A stretch of 64,000 nt of DNA from JB111 sp049856175 (GTDB lineage: Bacteria; Actinomycetota; Actinomycetes; Actinomycetales; Actinomycetaceae): NCBI RefSeq assembly GCF_049856175.1, contig NZ_JBNDNA010000011.1:1-64000 (forward strand), written 5' to 3'. Below, piece after piece: positions 49,359 through 58,478 of the stretch (the first letter of the stretch is position 1; every line of letters starts with the position of its first letter). Both the position numbers and the translations under genes were made by a program. The notes under the pieces are model-generated. The model did not search any database and was not told the origin of the DNA. It saw nothing but the letters and a program-made list of their open reading frames with translations.

Positions 49359-50870
49359 TCAGGCCTCGCGGCGCAGGAGCGCGAGGAACATCGCGTCCGT
49401 GCCGTGGACGTGCGGCCACAGCTGGACGACGGTGCCTTCCGCGCCGTCCAGCGAGCTTCCGACGACGTCGTCGGCGAGTCCCCCGGCGACCGACCGCGTG
49501 ATCCGGGCCGTGTCCAGCAGTGTGAGCCCCGTTCCTGCCCGCAGCAGGCGGGAGACCTGCGCGCGGGTCTCGGTGACATGCGGGGAGCAGGTGACGTAGG
49601 CGAGCACCCCGCCCGGGGCGAGGGCGTCCGCGGCGGCGTCGAGCAGTTCGCGCTGGAGCGCGGCGAGCGCGGCGAGGTCCTCCGGGCTCCGGCGCCAGCG
49701 GGCCTCCGGGCGGCGCCTCAGAGCGCCGAGCCCCGTGCAGGGCGCGTCGAGCAGGATGCGGTCCGCCCCCTCGCGACCGGCCTCGACGAGCGTCCCGGCC
49801 GCGCGGCGACCGTCCCCCACCGTCACCCGGACGTCGCCCTCGGCCCTGGCCACCGCGCGACGCACGAGGTCCGCCCGGTGCGGCTGGACCTCGTTCGCGA
49901 CGAGCCGAGCCCCGCGGCGCCCCGCCTCCGCCGCGAGGAGGGCGGCCTTCCCTCCCGGCCCGGCACAGAGGTCGAGCCAGGTCCCGCCGTCGTCGGCCGC
50001 CGGACCGGTGAGTTCGGCGGCGAGGAGCGCGTGCGTCACGAGCTGTGAGCCCGCGTCCTGGACCCCTGCCCGGCCGGTGGCGACATCGGCGAGCTCGCCG
50101 GGCGCGATGCCGACGAGGTCGACCGCGCCCGGGAGCGGGTGCTGCTCCACGTCGCCGCCCAGGTCGCGCGCCTGACGGCCGAGCTCGCCCACGGACGACC
50201 AGCCGGGGCGGGCGACGAGCGTGACCCGCGCCGGGGTGTTGTCCGCGTCGAGCAGGTCGCCGAGCTCGCGTCCGTCGCGACCGTCGGCGAGCAGGGCCTG
50301 CTGCAGCGCGCGGACGATCCACGCGGGATGGGACTCGACGGCCGCCGCGACGTCGAACCACTCGCCGCCGCCGGACCGCGCGGCGTCCGCCACGTCGTCG
50401 AGCCAGTCCTCGACGTCGCGGGCCGCGACCTTCCGCAGGACCGCGTTGACGAGCCCGGTCGGTGACTGCCCGGCGACCTCGCGCACGAGCGTGACCGACT
50501 CGGCCACCGCCGCATGCGAGGGGACGCGCATCCCGAGCAGCTGGTGGGTGCCGAGCCGCAGGACGTCGCGGACCGGCGCGTCGAGCGCGGCGACGTCCCG
50601 TCCGGAGGCGAGGGCAAGGATCGCGTCGTAGCGGCCCCGCATGCGCAGGGTGCCGTACGCGAGCTCCGTCGCGAACGCGGCGTCGCGCCCCGCGATCCGG
50701 CGCTCGCGCAGCAGGCCGGGGAGCACGAGGTTGGCGTAGGCGTCGTCGTCGTGGACCTGCCGCAGGACCTGGTAGGCCGCCCGGCGGGCCGGGTCGGGTC
50801 CGCCGCGTCGACCGGGGCTGCGTCGAACCGGGCCGCCGCGAAGACCAGGACTGCGCCGTGCGTCGGTCAT
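49359..50870 (-). CDS. rsmB: 16S rRNA m5C967 methyltransferase RsmB
   Basis: 503 residues. An N-terminal NusB-like RNA-binding domain (ARRAAYQVLRQVHDDDAYANLVLP, LRLGTHQLLGMRVPSHAAV) and a C-terminal SAM-binding methyltransferase with DLCAGPGGKAALLAAEA, DAPCTGLGALRRRPEARW (catalytic Cys) and LAYVTCSPHVTETRAQV (second Cys). It methylates C5 of 16S cytosine. ATG 50870 overlaps the fmt stop, coupling translation. The Arg-rich first 25 residues are unusual but common in this group. Confidence 0.92.
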   Translation of the reverse strand: MTDARRSPGLRGGPVRRSPGRRGGPDPARRAAYQVLRQVHDDDAYANLVLPGLLRERRIAGRDAAFATELAYGTLRMRGRYDAILALASGRDVAALDAPVRDVLRLGTHQLLGMRVPSHAAVAESVTLVREVAGQSPTGLVNAVLRKVAARDVEDWLDDVADAARSGGGEWFDVAAAVESHPAWIVRALQQALLADGRDGRELGDLLDADNTPARVTLVARPGWSSVGELGRQARDLGGDVEQHPLPGAVDLVGIAPGELADVATGRAGVQDAGSQLVTHALLAAELTGPAADDGGTWLDLCAGPGGKAALLAAEAGRRGARLVANEVQPHRADLVRRAVARAEGDVRVTVGDGRRAAGTLVEAGREGADRILLDAPCTGLGALRRRPEARWRRSPEDLAALAALQRELLDAAADALAPGGVLAYVTCSPHVTETRAQVSRLLRAGTGLTLLDTARITRSVAGGLADDVVGSSLDGAEGTVVQLWPHVHGTDAMFLALLRREA

Positions 50871-51814
50871 GCGCCCGGCCGGTGGGCGCCGAGCCGGTCG
50901 CCCGCCTCGAGCCGTGCGCCGCGGGCCCACGCGTCGGCCGCCATCCAGCTCTTGCCGGCGGGCGCGAGCTCGGTGAGCTGCAGGGCGTGCGTCGCCGTGC
51001 CGACGAGCACGTCTCGCCGGGTCTCCCGCAGCTCGCCCGGTGCGAGGTCCGTGACGTCCGGGCGCAGGGTGAAGGGCCGGAGCTTGAGCCGGGAGCCGTC
51101 GGGCAGCGTGGTCCAGGGGCCGGGTGACGGCGTCGTCGCCCGAGCCACGCGGTCGATGCGCTCGGCGGGCGCGTCGAGGTCGAGGAGCCCGTCGGACGGG
51201 TCCAGCTTGGGCGCCGTGGACACCCCGAGCGCGCTCTGCGGGGCCGGGTCGATCAGACCCGAGACGAGCGTCTCCAGCGAGCGCGTGAGCAGCCGGGCAC
51301 CGGCGACCGAGAGGCGGTCGAGCAGCGCGCCGGAAGTGTCGGTGGGCTGGATCGTCTCGGTCATGGTCGCGAGCACGGGACCGGTGTCGAGCCCCTCGTC
51401 GAGGAGGAAGGTCGTGGCTCCGGTGACGTCCTCGCCGGCCAGGAGCGCGTGCTGGACGGGCGCCGCGCCCCGGTAGGCGGGCAGGAGCGAGAAGTGCAGG
51501 TTGACCCACCCGTGGGCGGTGGCCGCGAGGGCCGGCGGCGGGACGAGCAAGCCGTAGGCGACCACCGCCGCGACGTCGGCCCCGAGCTCCCGGATCTCCT
51601 CCACGACGTCGTCGTCGCGCAGGGTACGTGGCGTGAGCACCGGAAGTCCGGCCTCCGCGGCCGCCTCCCCCACGGGAGACGGATGGAGCGTCCGGCCGCG
51701 GCCCCGCGGCGCGGGAGCGCGCGTGAGGACCCCCACCACCTCGTGCTGCGACTGCAGCAGGTGGTGCAGGGCCGGAAGCGCCACGACCGGAGTACCGGCG
51801 AACAGGACTCGCAC
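50867..51814 (-). CDS. fmt: methionyl-tRNA formyltransferase
   Basis: 315 residues. It formylates initiator Met-tRNA using 10-formyl-THF. N-terminal RVLFAGTPVVALPAL, catalytic loop WVNLHFSLLPAYRGAAPVQ with Asn and His, GLDTGPVL with the Asp, and a C-terminal OB-like domain (GSRLKLRPFTL). Start GTG 51814 has a GAAGG too close to act as SD; TACCAT ends 7 nt upstream (51822-51827), suggesting a leaderless mRNA. Confidence 0.93.
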   Translation of the reverse strand: MRVLFAGTPVVALPALHHLLQSQHEVVGVLTRAPAPRGRGRTLHPSPVGEAAAEAGLPVLTPRTLRDDDVVEEIRELGADVAAVVAYGLLVPPPALAATAHGWVNLHFSLLPAYRGAAPVQHALLAGEDVTGATTFLLDEGLDTGPVLATMTETIQPTDTSGALLDRLSVAGARLLTRSLETLVSGLIDPAPQSALGVSTAPKLDPSDGLLDLDAPAERIDRVARATTPSPGPWTTLPDGSRLKLRPFTLRPDVTDLAPGELRETRRDVLVGTATHALQLTELAPAGKSWMAADAWARGARLEAGDRLGAHRPGA

Positions 51815-51821
51815 GCCTTCG

Positions 51822-51827
51822 ATGGTA
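51822..51827 (-). promoter_or_regulatory. -10 hexamer TACCAT for leaderless fmt
   Basis: TACCAT, seven bases, GTG on the minus strand, in the gap between fmt and priA. It matches TANNNT. Confidence 0.4.
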
Positions 51828-51896
51828 AGCGCCGTGCCGACCTGCTGCCTCCGCGAGGGCCGGCGGCCGGCATCGGGGCGCGCGGCGTCGACGCGC

Positions 51897-54143
51897 TCAG
51901 AGCATGTCGGTCGGCGCCACCTGCACGCGCACGGTGCCGGGCTCCTTGCGCGCGGACCGCGCGGCCGCGGCGGCGGCGAGCAGCGGTCCCAGCTCCACGT
52001 CGTCGGCCGCCCGCAGCACGGCACGCGCCTGGGGTGTCTCGGCGGGTCCGTCGCGAGCCGCGTCGCGGGCGGAGCGCCCAGGCCCTCGTGCGTCGGTGGC
52101 CGGCGGGTCGACGGGCACCGGACCGAGCACCTCCACCCGGTCGGCCCGCGCGTCCGCGGCCAGGTGGGCGAGGAACGAACGGAGCGCGGCGGCTGCGCCC
52201 TCGGCCACGGCCACGGGCACGGCGGGAGGCAGCGAGAGCTCGGCACGCTCGCCGAGCTCCCGCTCGGCGAGCCCCACCGGGTCCCAGCGCACCAGTGCCT
52301 GGGCGACGTGCGGGGCCGGCCGTCCGAGCAGCAGGACCTTGCCGCCGTCGGTCGCGGGCCGCACCAGGGCCGCGGCGCTCACCCACCGCCGCAGCGCCTC
52401 CTCGGCGGCAGCGAGCCCGGGCCGGGCGGTCGCGACCCCGCCGTCCAGCAGCAGTGCCGCGACGTACCCGCCCTCCGCGGTCGGCTCCGCGCCGGGCGTG
52501 GCCACGACGAGCCGCGGACGGTCGTCGACCGTCCTGGCCACGCCCGTGTCCTGGCCCGCGTCCGAGGCCAGGACCGGCACGCCCGGGAAGGCACGGCCCA
52601 GCTCGTGGGAGGTGCGTCCGGCCCCGACGCGGATCGCCCGCAGCGACGGCGAGCCGCAGTGGGGGCAGCGGAAGTCGGCGGCGGCGCGGGCGCACCAGCG
52701 GCAGCTCGGCGGTCCGCCCGCGCGCGTGGCCTGCAGGGGGCCGGAGCAGTGCCGGCAGCGGGCGGGCTCACGGCACCGTTCGCAGGCGAGAGCGGGTACG
52801 TAGCCGGCGCGCGCCACCTGGACGAGGACGGGCCCCGTGGCGAGCGAGTCGCGCACGAGCCGCCACGCCGCATGCGGGATGCGGGCCGCCGCCGCGGGGC
52901 CCTCGGCGGCGAGGTCGAGGTCCGTCGGTGCCGTGACGCGCGGCGTACGGGAGCGCACGAGGGAGCGGTCGGCCGCGAGGGAGGCGGCGACGCCGGTGGC
53001 CACCAGGTGCTGGGCGGCGACCGATCGCCCGACGCCGATGATCGCCAGCGCCGCCCGCTCCCCCGACGTCCGTGGCCGGTCCTCGCTCGCGGTCGCGTCC
53101 TGCTCCTCGTCCAGGTGGCGCGCCAGCAGGACGTCACGGACGTGGGGGTAAGGTGCGCGCGGTTCCGCGAGCCGGTCGTCGCCGTCGTCGACCACGACGA
53201 CGAGACCCAGCCGAGCCACCGGTGCGAAGGCCGCCGACCGGGTGCCGACGACGACCCGAGCCTGCCCGGTGAGCGCGCGCAGGAATGTGCGGTACCGGCG
53301 CGCGGTGCCGTCGTCCGCCGACAGGCGCACGACGTCGGCGATCCCCGCCTCGTCCAACGCGCCGGCGACGTCGTCGACGTGCCGGGCGGTCGGGGCGACG
53401 ACGAGCGCACCCCGTCCGCCGTCGAGCGCGGCCCGGACTGCGCGCACGACGAGCGCGGGCGTGGTCCCGGGCAGCGCGGTGACGACCGCGGCGGGCGACT
53501 CACCGGCCGCGACGTGGGCGAGGAACGCGGGTCCGGCGGTGAGCTCGGCCCACGCGCCGGGATCCACGGGCGGCGCCGGGACCGGTGCCGGTGCTGTCTC
53601 GCTGCTGCCCGGACCGTCCTCGCGTACCGGCGCGTCCGGGCGGCGCGCCCCGTCGGCGTCGAGGGGCTCGTGCTGGTGCGCGGGTCCGTCCTGACCGGGA
53701 GCGGCCTGGTCGGCCCCCCTCATCGACTCCTCTGTGCCGGCATGGCGGGGCGGAACGGCGAGGCGGACGACGTCGGCGGTCGTGCCGCCGTGTGCCCGGG
53801 CGACGGCGCGGCAGAGCCGGGCGACCGGCTCGGCCAGCACCGGCACGGCGCTCACCGCGCGCCGGAGCGGGGCGAGGTCGGAGCGCGTCGTCCCGCGCGT
53901 GCGGGCGGTGACGTACCCCCCGAGCTCGCGACCGGCGAAGCGCACGCGCACCCGGGAGCCGACGGCGACCCGGTCGGCCATCGCCGGTGGGACCAGGTAG
54001 TCGAAGGGCCGGTCGAGGTGGGCGAGCGGGGTCTCCACGAGCACGGAGACGACGTCGGCGTCCGGGTCCCCCGCGCCGCCGGGCGGAACCGCGGCAAGGT
54101 CGACGAGCTCGCCCAGGGAGGGCTGCTCGGCTCGGGGGGTCAT
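51897..54143 (-). CDS. priA: PriA-type primosomal protein with degenerate helicase motifs
   Basis: 748 residues. The N-terminal DNA-binding part (VSVLVETPLAHLDRPFDYLVPPAMADRVAVGSRVRVRFAGRELGGYV) and the zinc region CERCREPARCRHCSGPLQ...CRWCARAAADFRCPHCGS are typical. The Walker A site is VVTALPGTTPA rather than GxTGSGKT, and the DEEH box is VVVVDDGDDRL, so ATP hydrolysis is unlikely. Actinobacterial PriA proteins commonly look like this and probably act as replication-restart scaffolds. A long Ala/Gly/Arg-rich linker spans roughly residues 150-175. ATG 54143 chosen; GTG 54149 is possible and neither has a clear SD. Confidence 0.85.
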   Translation of the reverse strand: MTPRAEQPSLGELVDLAAVPPGGAGDPDADVVSVLVETPLAHLDRPFDYLVPPAMADRVAVGSRVRVRFAGRELGGYVTARTRGTTRSDLAPLRRAVSAVPVLAEPVARLCRAVARAHGGTTADVVRLAVPPRHAGTEESMRGADQAAPGQDGPAHQHEPLDADGARRPDAPVREDGPGSSETAPAPVPAPPVDPGAWAELTAGPAFLAHVAAGESPAAVVTALPGTTPALVVRAVRAALDGGRGALVVAPTARHVDDVAGALDEAGIADVVRLSADDGTARRYRTFLRALTGQARVVVGTRSAAFAPVARLGLVVVVDDGDDRLAEPRAPYPHVRDVLLARHLDEEQDATASEDRPRTSGERAALAIIGVGRSVAAQHLVATGVAASLAADRSLVRSRTPRVTAPTDLDLAAEGPAAAARIPHAAWRLVRDSLATGPVLVQVARAGYVPALACERCREPARCRHCSGPLQATRAGGPPSCRWCARAAADFRCPHCGSPSLRAIRVGAGRTSHELGRAFPGVPVLASDAGQDTGVARTVDDRPRLVVATPGAEPTAEGGYVAALLLDGGVATARPGLAAAEEALRRWVSAAALVRPATDGGKVLLLGRPAPHVAQALVRWDPVGLAERELGERAELSLPPAVPVAVAEGAAAALRSFLAHLAADARADRVEVLGPVPVDPPATDARGPGRSARDAARDGPAETPQARAVLRAADDVELGPLLAAAAAARSARKEPGTVRVQVAPTDML

Positions 54144-54284
54144 CGCCACATCACATCACGGAGCGCCGACGGCGGGGCCGACCGCCGGGGCGGTCTGTGC
54201 AGGACGCGCGCGGGGAGGCACCTGTGGGCCGGCGCCGTCGGCCGCGTCGCGCTCACACCCCGCCGGGCTCGGGCCCCGCCGGAC

Positions 54285-55496
54285 TCAGGCCGCGGCGGCG
54301 CGCAGGGCCTCGACGCGGTCGAGGCGCTCCCACGGGAGGTCGAGGCCGGGCCGGCCGAAGTGGCCGTACGCCGCCAGCGGCCGGTAGATCGGGCGGAGCA
54401 GGTCCAGGTCCCTGATCACGGCGAGCGGTCGCAGGTCGAAGACCTCCCGGACCGCCCGTTCGATGGCCTCCTCGGGGACCGTGGCGGTGCCGAAGGTCTC
54501 GACATACAGGGAGACCGGGGCAGCCTGACCGATGGCGTAGGCGACCTGGACCTCGCAGCGCCGGGCCAGTCCCGCGGCGACGACGTTCTTTGCGACCCAC
54601 CGCATGGCGTAGGCCGCGGACCGGTCGACCTTGCTCGGGTCCTTCCCGGAGAAGGCGCCGCCGCCGTGGCGGGACATGCCGCCGTAGGTGTCGACGATGA
54701 TCTTGCGTCCGGTGAGCCCCGCGTCCCCCATCGGGCCGCCGAGCACGAACCGGCCGGTCGGGTTGACGAGCAGCGCGAGCTCGGCGGTGTCGACGTCGGC
54801 CGCGACGCCCGCGAGCTCGGCCGCGAGGACCGGCTGCACCACCAGCGTGCGGACGGCCTCGTCGAGCATCGACCCGGTGACGTCCTCGTCGTGCTGGGTC
54901 GAGACGACGATGCCCGTGATCGCGGCCGGGCCGCCGCGGGAGTAGCCCACGGTGACCTGGGTCTTGCCGTCGGGCCGCAGCCACGGGACCTGGTGCTCAC
55001 GCCGGACCGCGGCGAGCTGCTCGGCCAGCCGGTGCGAGAGGTGGATCGGCAGCGGCATCAACGTGTCGGTCTCGTCGGTGGCGTACCCGAACATCAGGCC
55101 CTGGTCGCCGGCGCCCTGCACGTCGAGCGGGTCGATCTCGCCGAGGTCGTCGCGGGTCTCGAGGGACTTGTCCACGCCGGCGGCGATGTCCGCGGACTGC
55201 TCGCCGACGCTGACCGACACGCCGCACGACCGGCCGTCGAAGCCGACCTCGGAGGACGTGTAGCCGATCGCGCTGATCTCGCGCCGGACGATGGTGGGGA
55301 TGTCGACGTACCCGTTGGTGCGGATCTCCCCCGCCACGTGGACCTGACCCGTGGTGACGAGGCACTCGACGGCGACCCGCGCGTCCGGGTCGACCTCGAG
55401 GAGCTCGTCGAGGATCGCGTCGGAGATCCGGTCGCAGATCTTGTCCGGGTGTCCTTCCGTGACGGACTCGGACGTGAAGGTGCGCAGCTGGGTCAC
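54285..55496 (-). CDS. metK: S-adenosylmethionine synthetase
   Basis: 403 residues. It makes SAM from methionine and ATP. FTSESVTEGHPDKICDRISDAILDELL (substrate-binding), GAGDQGLMFGYATDET, GRKIIVDTYGGMSRHGGGAFSGKDPSKVDRSAAYAMRW and the C-terminal GHFGRPGLDLPWERLD are canonical. GTG 55496 overlaps the coaBC stop by GTGA. Normal length. Confidence 0.97.
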   Translation of the reverse strand: MTQLRTFTSESVTEGHPDKICDRISDAILDELLEVDPDARVAVECLVTTGQVHVAGEIRTNGYVDIPTIVRREISAIGYTSSEVGFDGRSCGVSVSVGEQSADIAAGVDKSLETRDDLGEIDPLDVQGAGDQGLMFGYATDETDTLMPLPIHLSHRLAEQLAAVRREHQVPWLRPDGKTQVTVGYSRGGPAAITGIVVSTQHDEDVTGSMLDEAVRTLVVQPVLAAELAGVAADVDTAELALLVNPTGRFVLGGPMGDAGLTGRKIIVDTYGGMSRHGGGAFSGKDPSKVDRSAAYAMRWVAKNVVAAGLARRCEVQVAYAIGQAAPVSLYVETFGTATVPEEAIERAVREVFDLRPLAVIRDLDLLRPIYRPLAAYGHFGRPGLDLPWERLDRVEALRAAAA

Positions 55497-56863
55497 CGCT
55501 GAATCGTAGGCTCCGCCAGTCGATCGACGATCGCGTCGAGCAGGATGTCCGCCATCTGGGCCTTGCTGCCGGCGCCGGTGGTCACGACCTCGCCCGCGGC
55601 GTCGAGGATCGTCAGCTCGGTGTCGACATCGCCGAAGCCGACCCCGACCCCGACGGCGTTGACGGCGAGCAGGTCGGCGCCCTTGCGGATCGCCTTCGCC
55701 CGGCCGTGGTCGAGCACGCTGCCCGTCTCGTCCCCGGTCTCGGCGGCGAACCCGACGACGAGCCGGCCGGGGCGGGACCGGTCCGCCGCGAGCCCGGCGA
55801 GGATGTCCGGGTTCTCCACGAGCTCGATCGTGCGTCGGCCGCTGCCGTCCTTCTTGCCCTTGGTCCCGGCCACCTCGGCCGGCCGGAAGTCGGCGACGGC
55901 TGCCGCCATGACGATGATGTCGGCCTCCGCGGCAGTGTCCTGGACGGCCTCGGCCAGCTCGAGGGCGGAGCCGACGGGGACGACCTCGATCGCGAGCTCG
56001 TCGGGCAGCAGCGCGCGCTCGACGTTGGCCGCGAGGAGGGTCACCCGGGCGCCGCGGTCGGCCGCGGCGCGGGCGATCGCCACGCCCTGCCGGCCGCTGG
56101 ACCGGTTGCCGATGAAGCGGACCGGGTCGACCGGCTCGTACGTGCCACCGGCCGAGACGATGGCCGTGCGACCGGCCAGGTCCTGGCGACGCGGCGGGCA
56201 CGCGCCGGACGAGAGCGGAGCGGGGACCTGCGCCGAGTCGGCACCCGACGGGGCGGCACCCGACGACGCCGCGACCGGGCGGCCGCCAGGGGTCAGTCCG
56301 ACCAGCGCGAGGCCGGCGGTCACGATGCGCTCGGGCTCGGGCAGGCGCCCCGGCCCGGTGTCGGCACCGGTGAGTCGGCCGGAGTCGGGGTCGAGGACGG
56401 TGACGCCCCGGGAGCGCAGGGTCGCGACGTTGGCGACTGTGGCCGGATGCTGCCACATCTCGGTGTGCATCGCGGGCGCCAGCAGCACCGGGCAGGTCGC
56501 GGTGAGCAGCGTCGCGGTGAGCAGGTCGTCCGCGAGGCCGGCGGCGGCCCGGGCGAGGGTGTGCGCCGTCGTGGGAGCGACGATCACGAGGTCCGCGTGC
56601 CGGCCGAGATCGACGTGGTCGACGGCGGTGGCGCCGTCCAGCACGCCGGCGCGGACGGGCTGCCCGGACAGCGCCTCGAACGTCGGTGCGCCGACCATCT
56701 CCAGGGCCGTGGCGGTCGGCACGACGCGGACGCGGTGGCCGGCCTCGGTCAGCAGGCGCAGGACCAGGGGGGCCTTGTAGGCGGCGATGCCGCCGGTGAC
56801 ACCCAGGACGACGTCGAGCCGGCGGGGGGCGCGCACGCCCTCTCCCCCGGTGCTCGACGTCAC
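55493..56863 (-). CDS. coaBC: bifunctional CoaBC (phosphopantothenoylcysteine synthetase/decarboxylase)
   Basis: 456 residues. CoaC domain (1-190): DVVLGVTGGIAAYKAPLVLRLL, active-site His in VDHVDLGRHADLVIVAPTTAHTL, and PAMHTEMWQHPAT with His where Asn is common. CoaB domain (230-456): GRTAIVSAGGTYEPVDPVRFIGNRSSGRQG, and KGKKDGSGRRTIELVENPDIL with the catalytic Lys. It makes 4'-phosphopantetheine for CoA. GTG 56863 lies 7 nt after the rpoZ stop. Confidence 0.95.
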   Translation of the reverse strand: MTSSTGGEGVRAPRRLDVVLGVTGGIAAYKAPLVLRLLTEAGHRVRVVPTATALEMVGAPTFEALSGQPVRAGVLDGATAVDHVDLGRHADLVIVAPTTAHTLARAAAGLADDLLTATLLTATCPVLLAPAMHTEMWQHPATVANVATLRSRGVTVLDPDSGRLTGADTGPGRLPEPERIVTAGLALVGLTPGGRPVAASSGAAPSGADSAQVPAPLSSGACPPRRQDLAGRTAIVSAGGTYEPVDPVRFIGNRSSGRQGVAIARAAADRGARVTLLAANVERALLPDELAIEVVPVGSALELAEAVQDTAAEADIIVMAAAVADFRPAEVAGTKGKKDGSGRRTIELVENPDILAGLAADRSRPGRLVVGFAAETGDETGSVLDHGRAKAIRKGADLLAVNAVGVGVGFGDVDTELTILDAAGEVVTTGAGSKAQMADILLDAIVDRLAEPTIQR

Positions 56864-56870
56864 GACCGGA

Positions 56871-57134
56871 TCAGTCCTCGGTACGGGTGAGGGTGAGCTG
56901 CCCGGCGTTGATCTCGCGCAGCGCGATCGACAGCGACTTCTCCTCCGGGGCCGACGGCACGAGCGGGCCGACGAACTCCAGGAGACCGTCCTGCAGCTGC
57001 TGGTTGTAGGTGTTGATCTGACGCGCGCGCTTGGCGGCGTAGATGACGAGCGCGTACTTCGAGTCGACGGTGGTCAGGAGCTCGTCGATCGGCGGGTCCG
57101 TGATGCCGATCGGCTCGGCGACTGTTCCGGCCAT
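56871..57134 (-). CDS. rpoZ: RNA polymerase omega subunit
   Basis: 87 residues, normal actinobacterial size. Key motif ITDPPIDELLTTVDSKYALVIYAAKRARQIN and the downstream INTYNQQLQ. It assists RNA polymerase assembly by clamping beta-prime. ATG 57134 with AGGAGGACCC upstream is a strong start. The order gmk-rpoZ-coaBC-metK matches most actinobacteria. Confidence 0.96.
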   Translation of the reverse strand: MAGTVAEPIGITDPPIDELLTTVDSKYALVIYAAKRARQINTYNQQLQDGLLEFVGPLVPSAPEEKSLSIALREINAGQLTLTRTED

Positions 57135-57196
57135 GGGTCCTCCTCGCATGATGGGTGCGCTCGCGCGTGAGGGCGACGGGCACACGGACCGCCATC

Positions 57197-57826
57197 CTAG
57201 CGTGCGGGCTGCCGGACCAGGCCCAGGAGCCCGGCAAGGGCCAGTGCGGCCTCGGTCACGTCGGAGTTGACGATGATCTCGTCGAACTCCGCGACGGAGG
57301 CCAGCTCGACGTCGGCGGTGGCGAGCCTGCGCTCGCGCTCCTCCTCGGTCTCCGTGCCCCGACCGACCAGGCGCCGGACGAGCTCGACCCGGTCGGGCGG
57401 GGCGAGGAACACGTGGCGGGCCCCGGGCAGTGCGGCGCGCACCTGGCGGTGGCCCTGCAGGTCGAGCTCGAGCAGGACCGCCCGACCGGCGGCGAGCTGG
57501 TCGACGACGGCGCGGCGCGGCGTGCCGTAGCGGTGGACGCCGTGGACCACCGCCCACTCGAGCATCTCGCCGGAGTCGACGGCCTCGTCGAACTCGTCCG
57601 AGGTGAGGAAGTGGTAGTGCACGCCGTCGACCTCGCCGGGCCGGATCGGCCGCGTGGTGGCCGACACGGAGTACCACAGGTCCGGGTACAGGCGCCGCAG
57701 CTCGGTGACCACGGTGCCCTTGCCGACGGCGGTCGGCCCGGACAGCACGGTCAGGCGCGAGGTGTCGACGGGCGCGTGGTCGGGCCCGTGGGTGGTCTCC
57801 CCGATCGGTGGCGTCTCGTTCGGCAC
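57197..57826 (-). CDS. gmk: guanylate kinase
   Basis: 209 residues. P-loop SGPTAVGKGTVV, WYSVSATTRPIRPGEVDGVHYHFL (GMP-binding Ser/Tyr/Arg) and LELDLQGHRQVRAALPGARHVFLAPP. It phosphorylates GMP to GDP. Start is GTG 57826. The N-terminal extension of about 20 residues (PNETPPIGETTHGPDHAPVDTS) is not part of the fold. Confidence 0.95.
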   Translation of the reverse strand: MPNETPPIGETTHGPDHAPVDTSRLTVLSGPTAVGKGTVVTELRRLYPDLWYSVSATTRPIRPGEVDGVHYHFLTSDEFDEAVDSGEMLEWAVVHGVHRYGTPRRAVVDQLAAGRAVLLELDLQGHRQVRAALPGARHVFLAPPDRVELVRRLVGRGTETEEERERRLATADVELASVAEFDEIIVNSDVTEAALALAGLLGLVRQPAR

Positions 57827-57879
57827 CGCGTCATTGTGTCAGGTCGACGGGCACGGTCGTCAGTCGCCGGTCGCGATCG

Positions 57880-58191
57880 TCAGCCGAACCGCTCGACGAG
57901 CCGCGAGCGCTGGTGCGGGCCGAGCCCACGCACGCGCCGGGACTCGGCGATGTTGAACTCCGCCATGATCGCCCGCGCCGTGGAGGAGCCGACGCCGGGC
58001 ATCGCCTCGAGCAGCGCGACGACCTTGAGCTTGTTGAGCGCCTCGTCGTCCGGTGCGCGGCTGAGCACGTCCGAGAGCTGCAGGGCGCCTGCCTTGAGCT
58101 GGGACTTGACCTCGGCGCGCACGCGACGCGCCTCGGCGGCCTTGGCCAGGGCCGCAGCCCGTTCGTCGGCCGTGAGCGGGGGGACTGTCAC
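57880..58191 (-). CDS. mihF: actinobacterial integration host factor mIHF
   Basis: 103 residues. A small HhH-type DNA-bending nucleoid protein. Signature: KLKVVALLEAMPGVGSSTARAIMAEFNIAESRRVRGLGPHQRSRL. GTG 58191 chosen since GAGGTGG lies just upstream; GTG 58200 would add three Val. Promoter: TAGGGT at 58244-58239 on the minus strand, about 50 nt upstream. In this block it sits between pyrF and gmk as expected. Confidence 0.93.
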   Translation of the reverse strand: MTVPPLTADERAAALAKAAEARRVRAEVKSQLKAGALQLSDVLSRAPDDEALNKLKVVALLEAMPGVGSSTARAIMAEFNIAESRRVRGLGPHQRSRLVERFG

Positions 58192-58200
58192 AACGACCAC

Positions 58201-58478
58201 CTCGTCAGTTGGTGAACACCGGTCCGGAGTAGAGGCTGACCCTAGCCCGGGAGACGCGGGTCACGCCAGATGAACACGCAGGTCCGTCCGGGCATCCGGG
58301 ACGTACCGCGTGGGCGACGACGCGGTGAACGGCGCGTCGCCGGTCCGCCGCACTCCCCCTGCGGGTGCTCCGCCGCCCTGCCACCGCGCCGCGCGCGGGT
58401 CGCCCCGGCGGTCGGCCCTCGGGTGTCGCAGGCGGTCGCCCCGCGGGTCGCCCGGACGATCGTCCCGCGGGCCGGGGC
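58201..58478. other. pyrF-mihF intergenic region with mihF promoter
   Basis: Non-coding. A TAGGGT -10 box lies at 58239-58244 (minus strand). Degenerate repeats of GCGGGTCGCCC occur between 58396 and 58460. No further gene supported. Confidence 0.5.

Noticed and set aside
51633..55502. 1289-residue plus-strand frame across fmt, priA and metK
   Set aside because: It covers three genes with full motif sets on the other strand, so it cannot be real coding.
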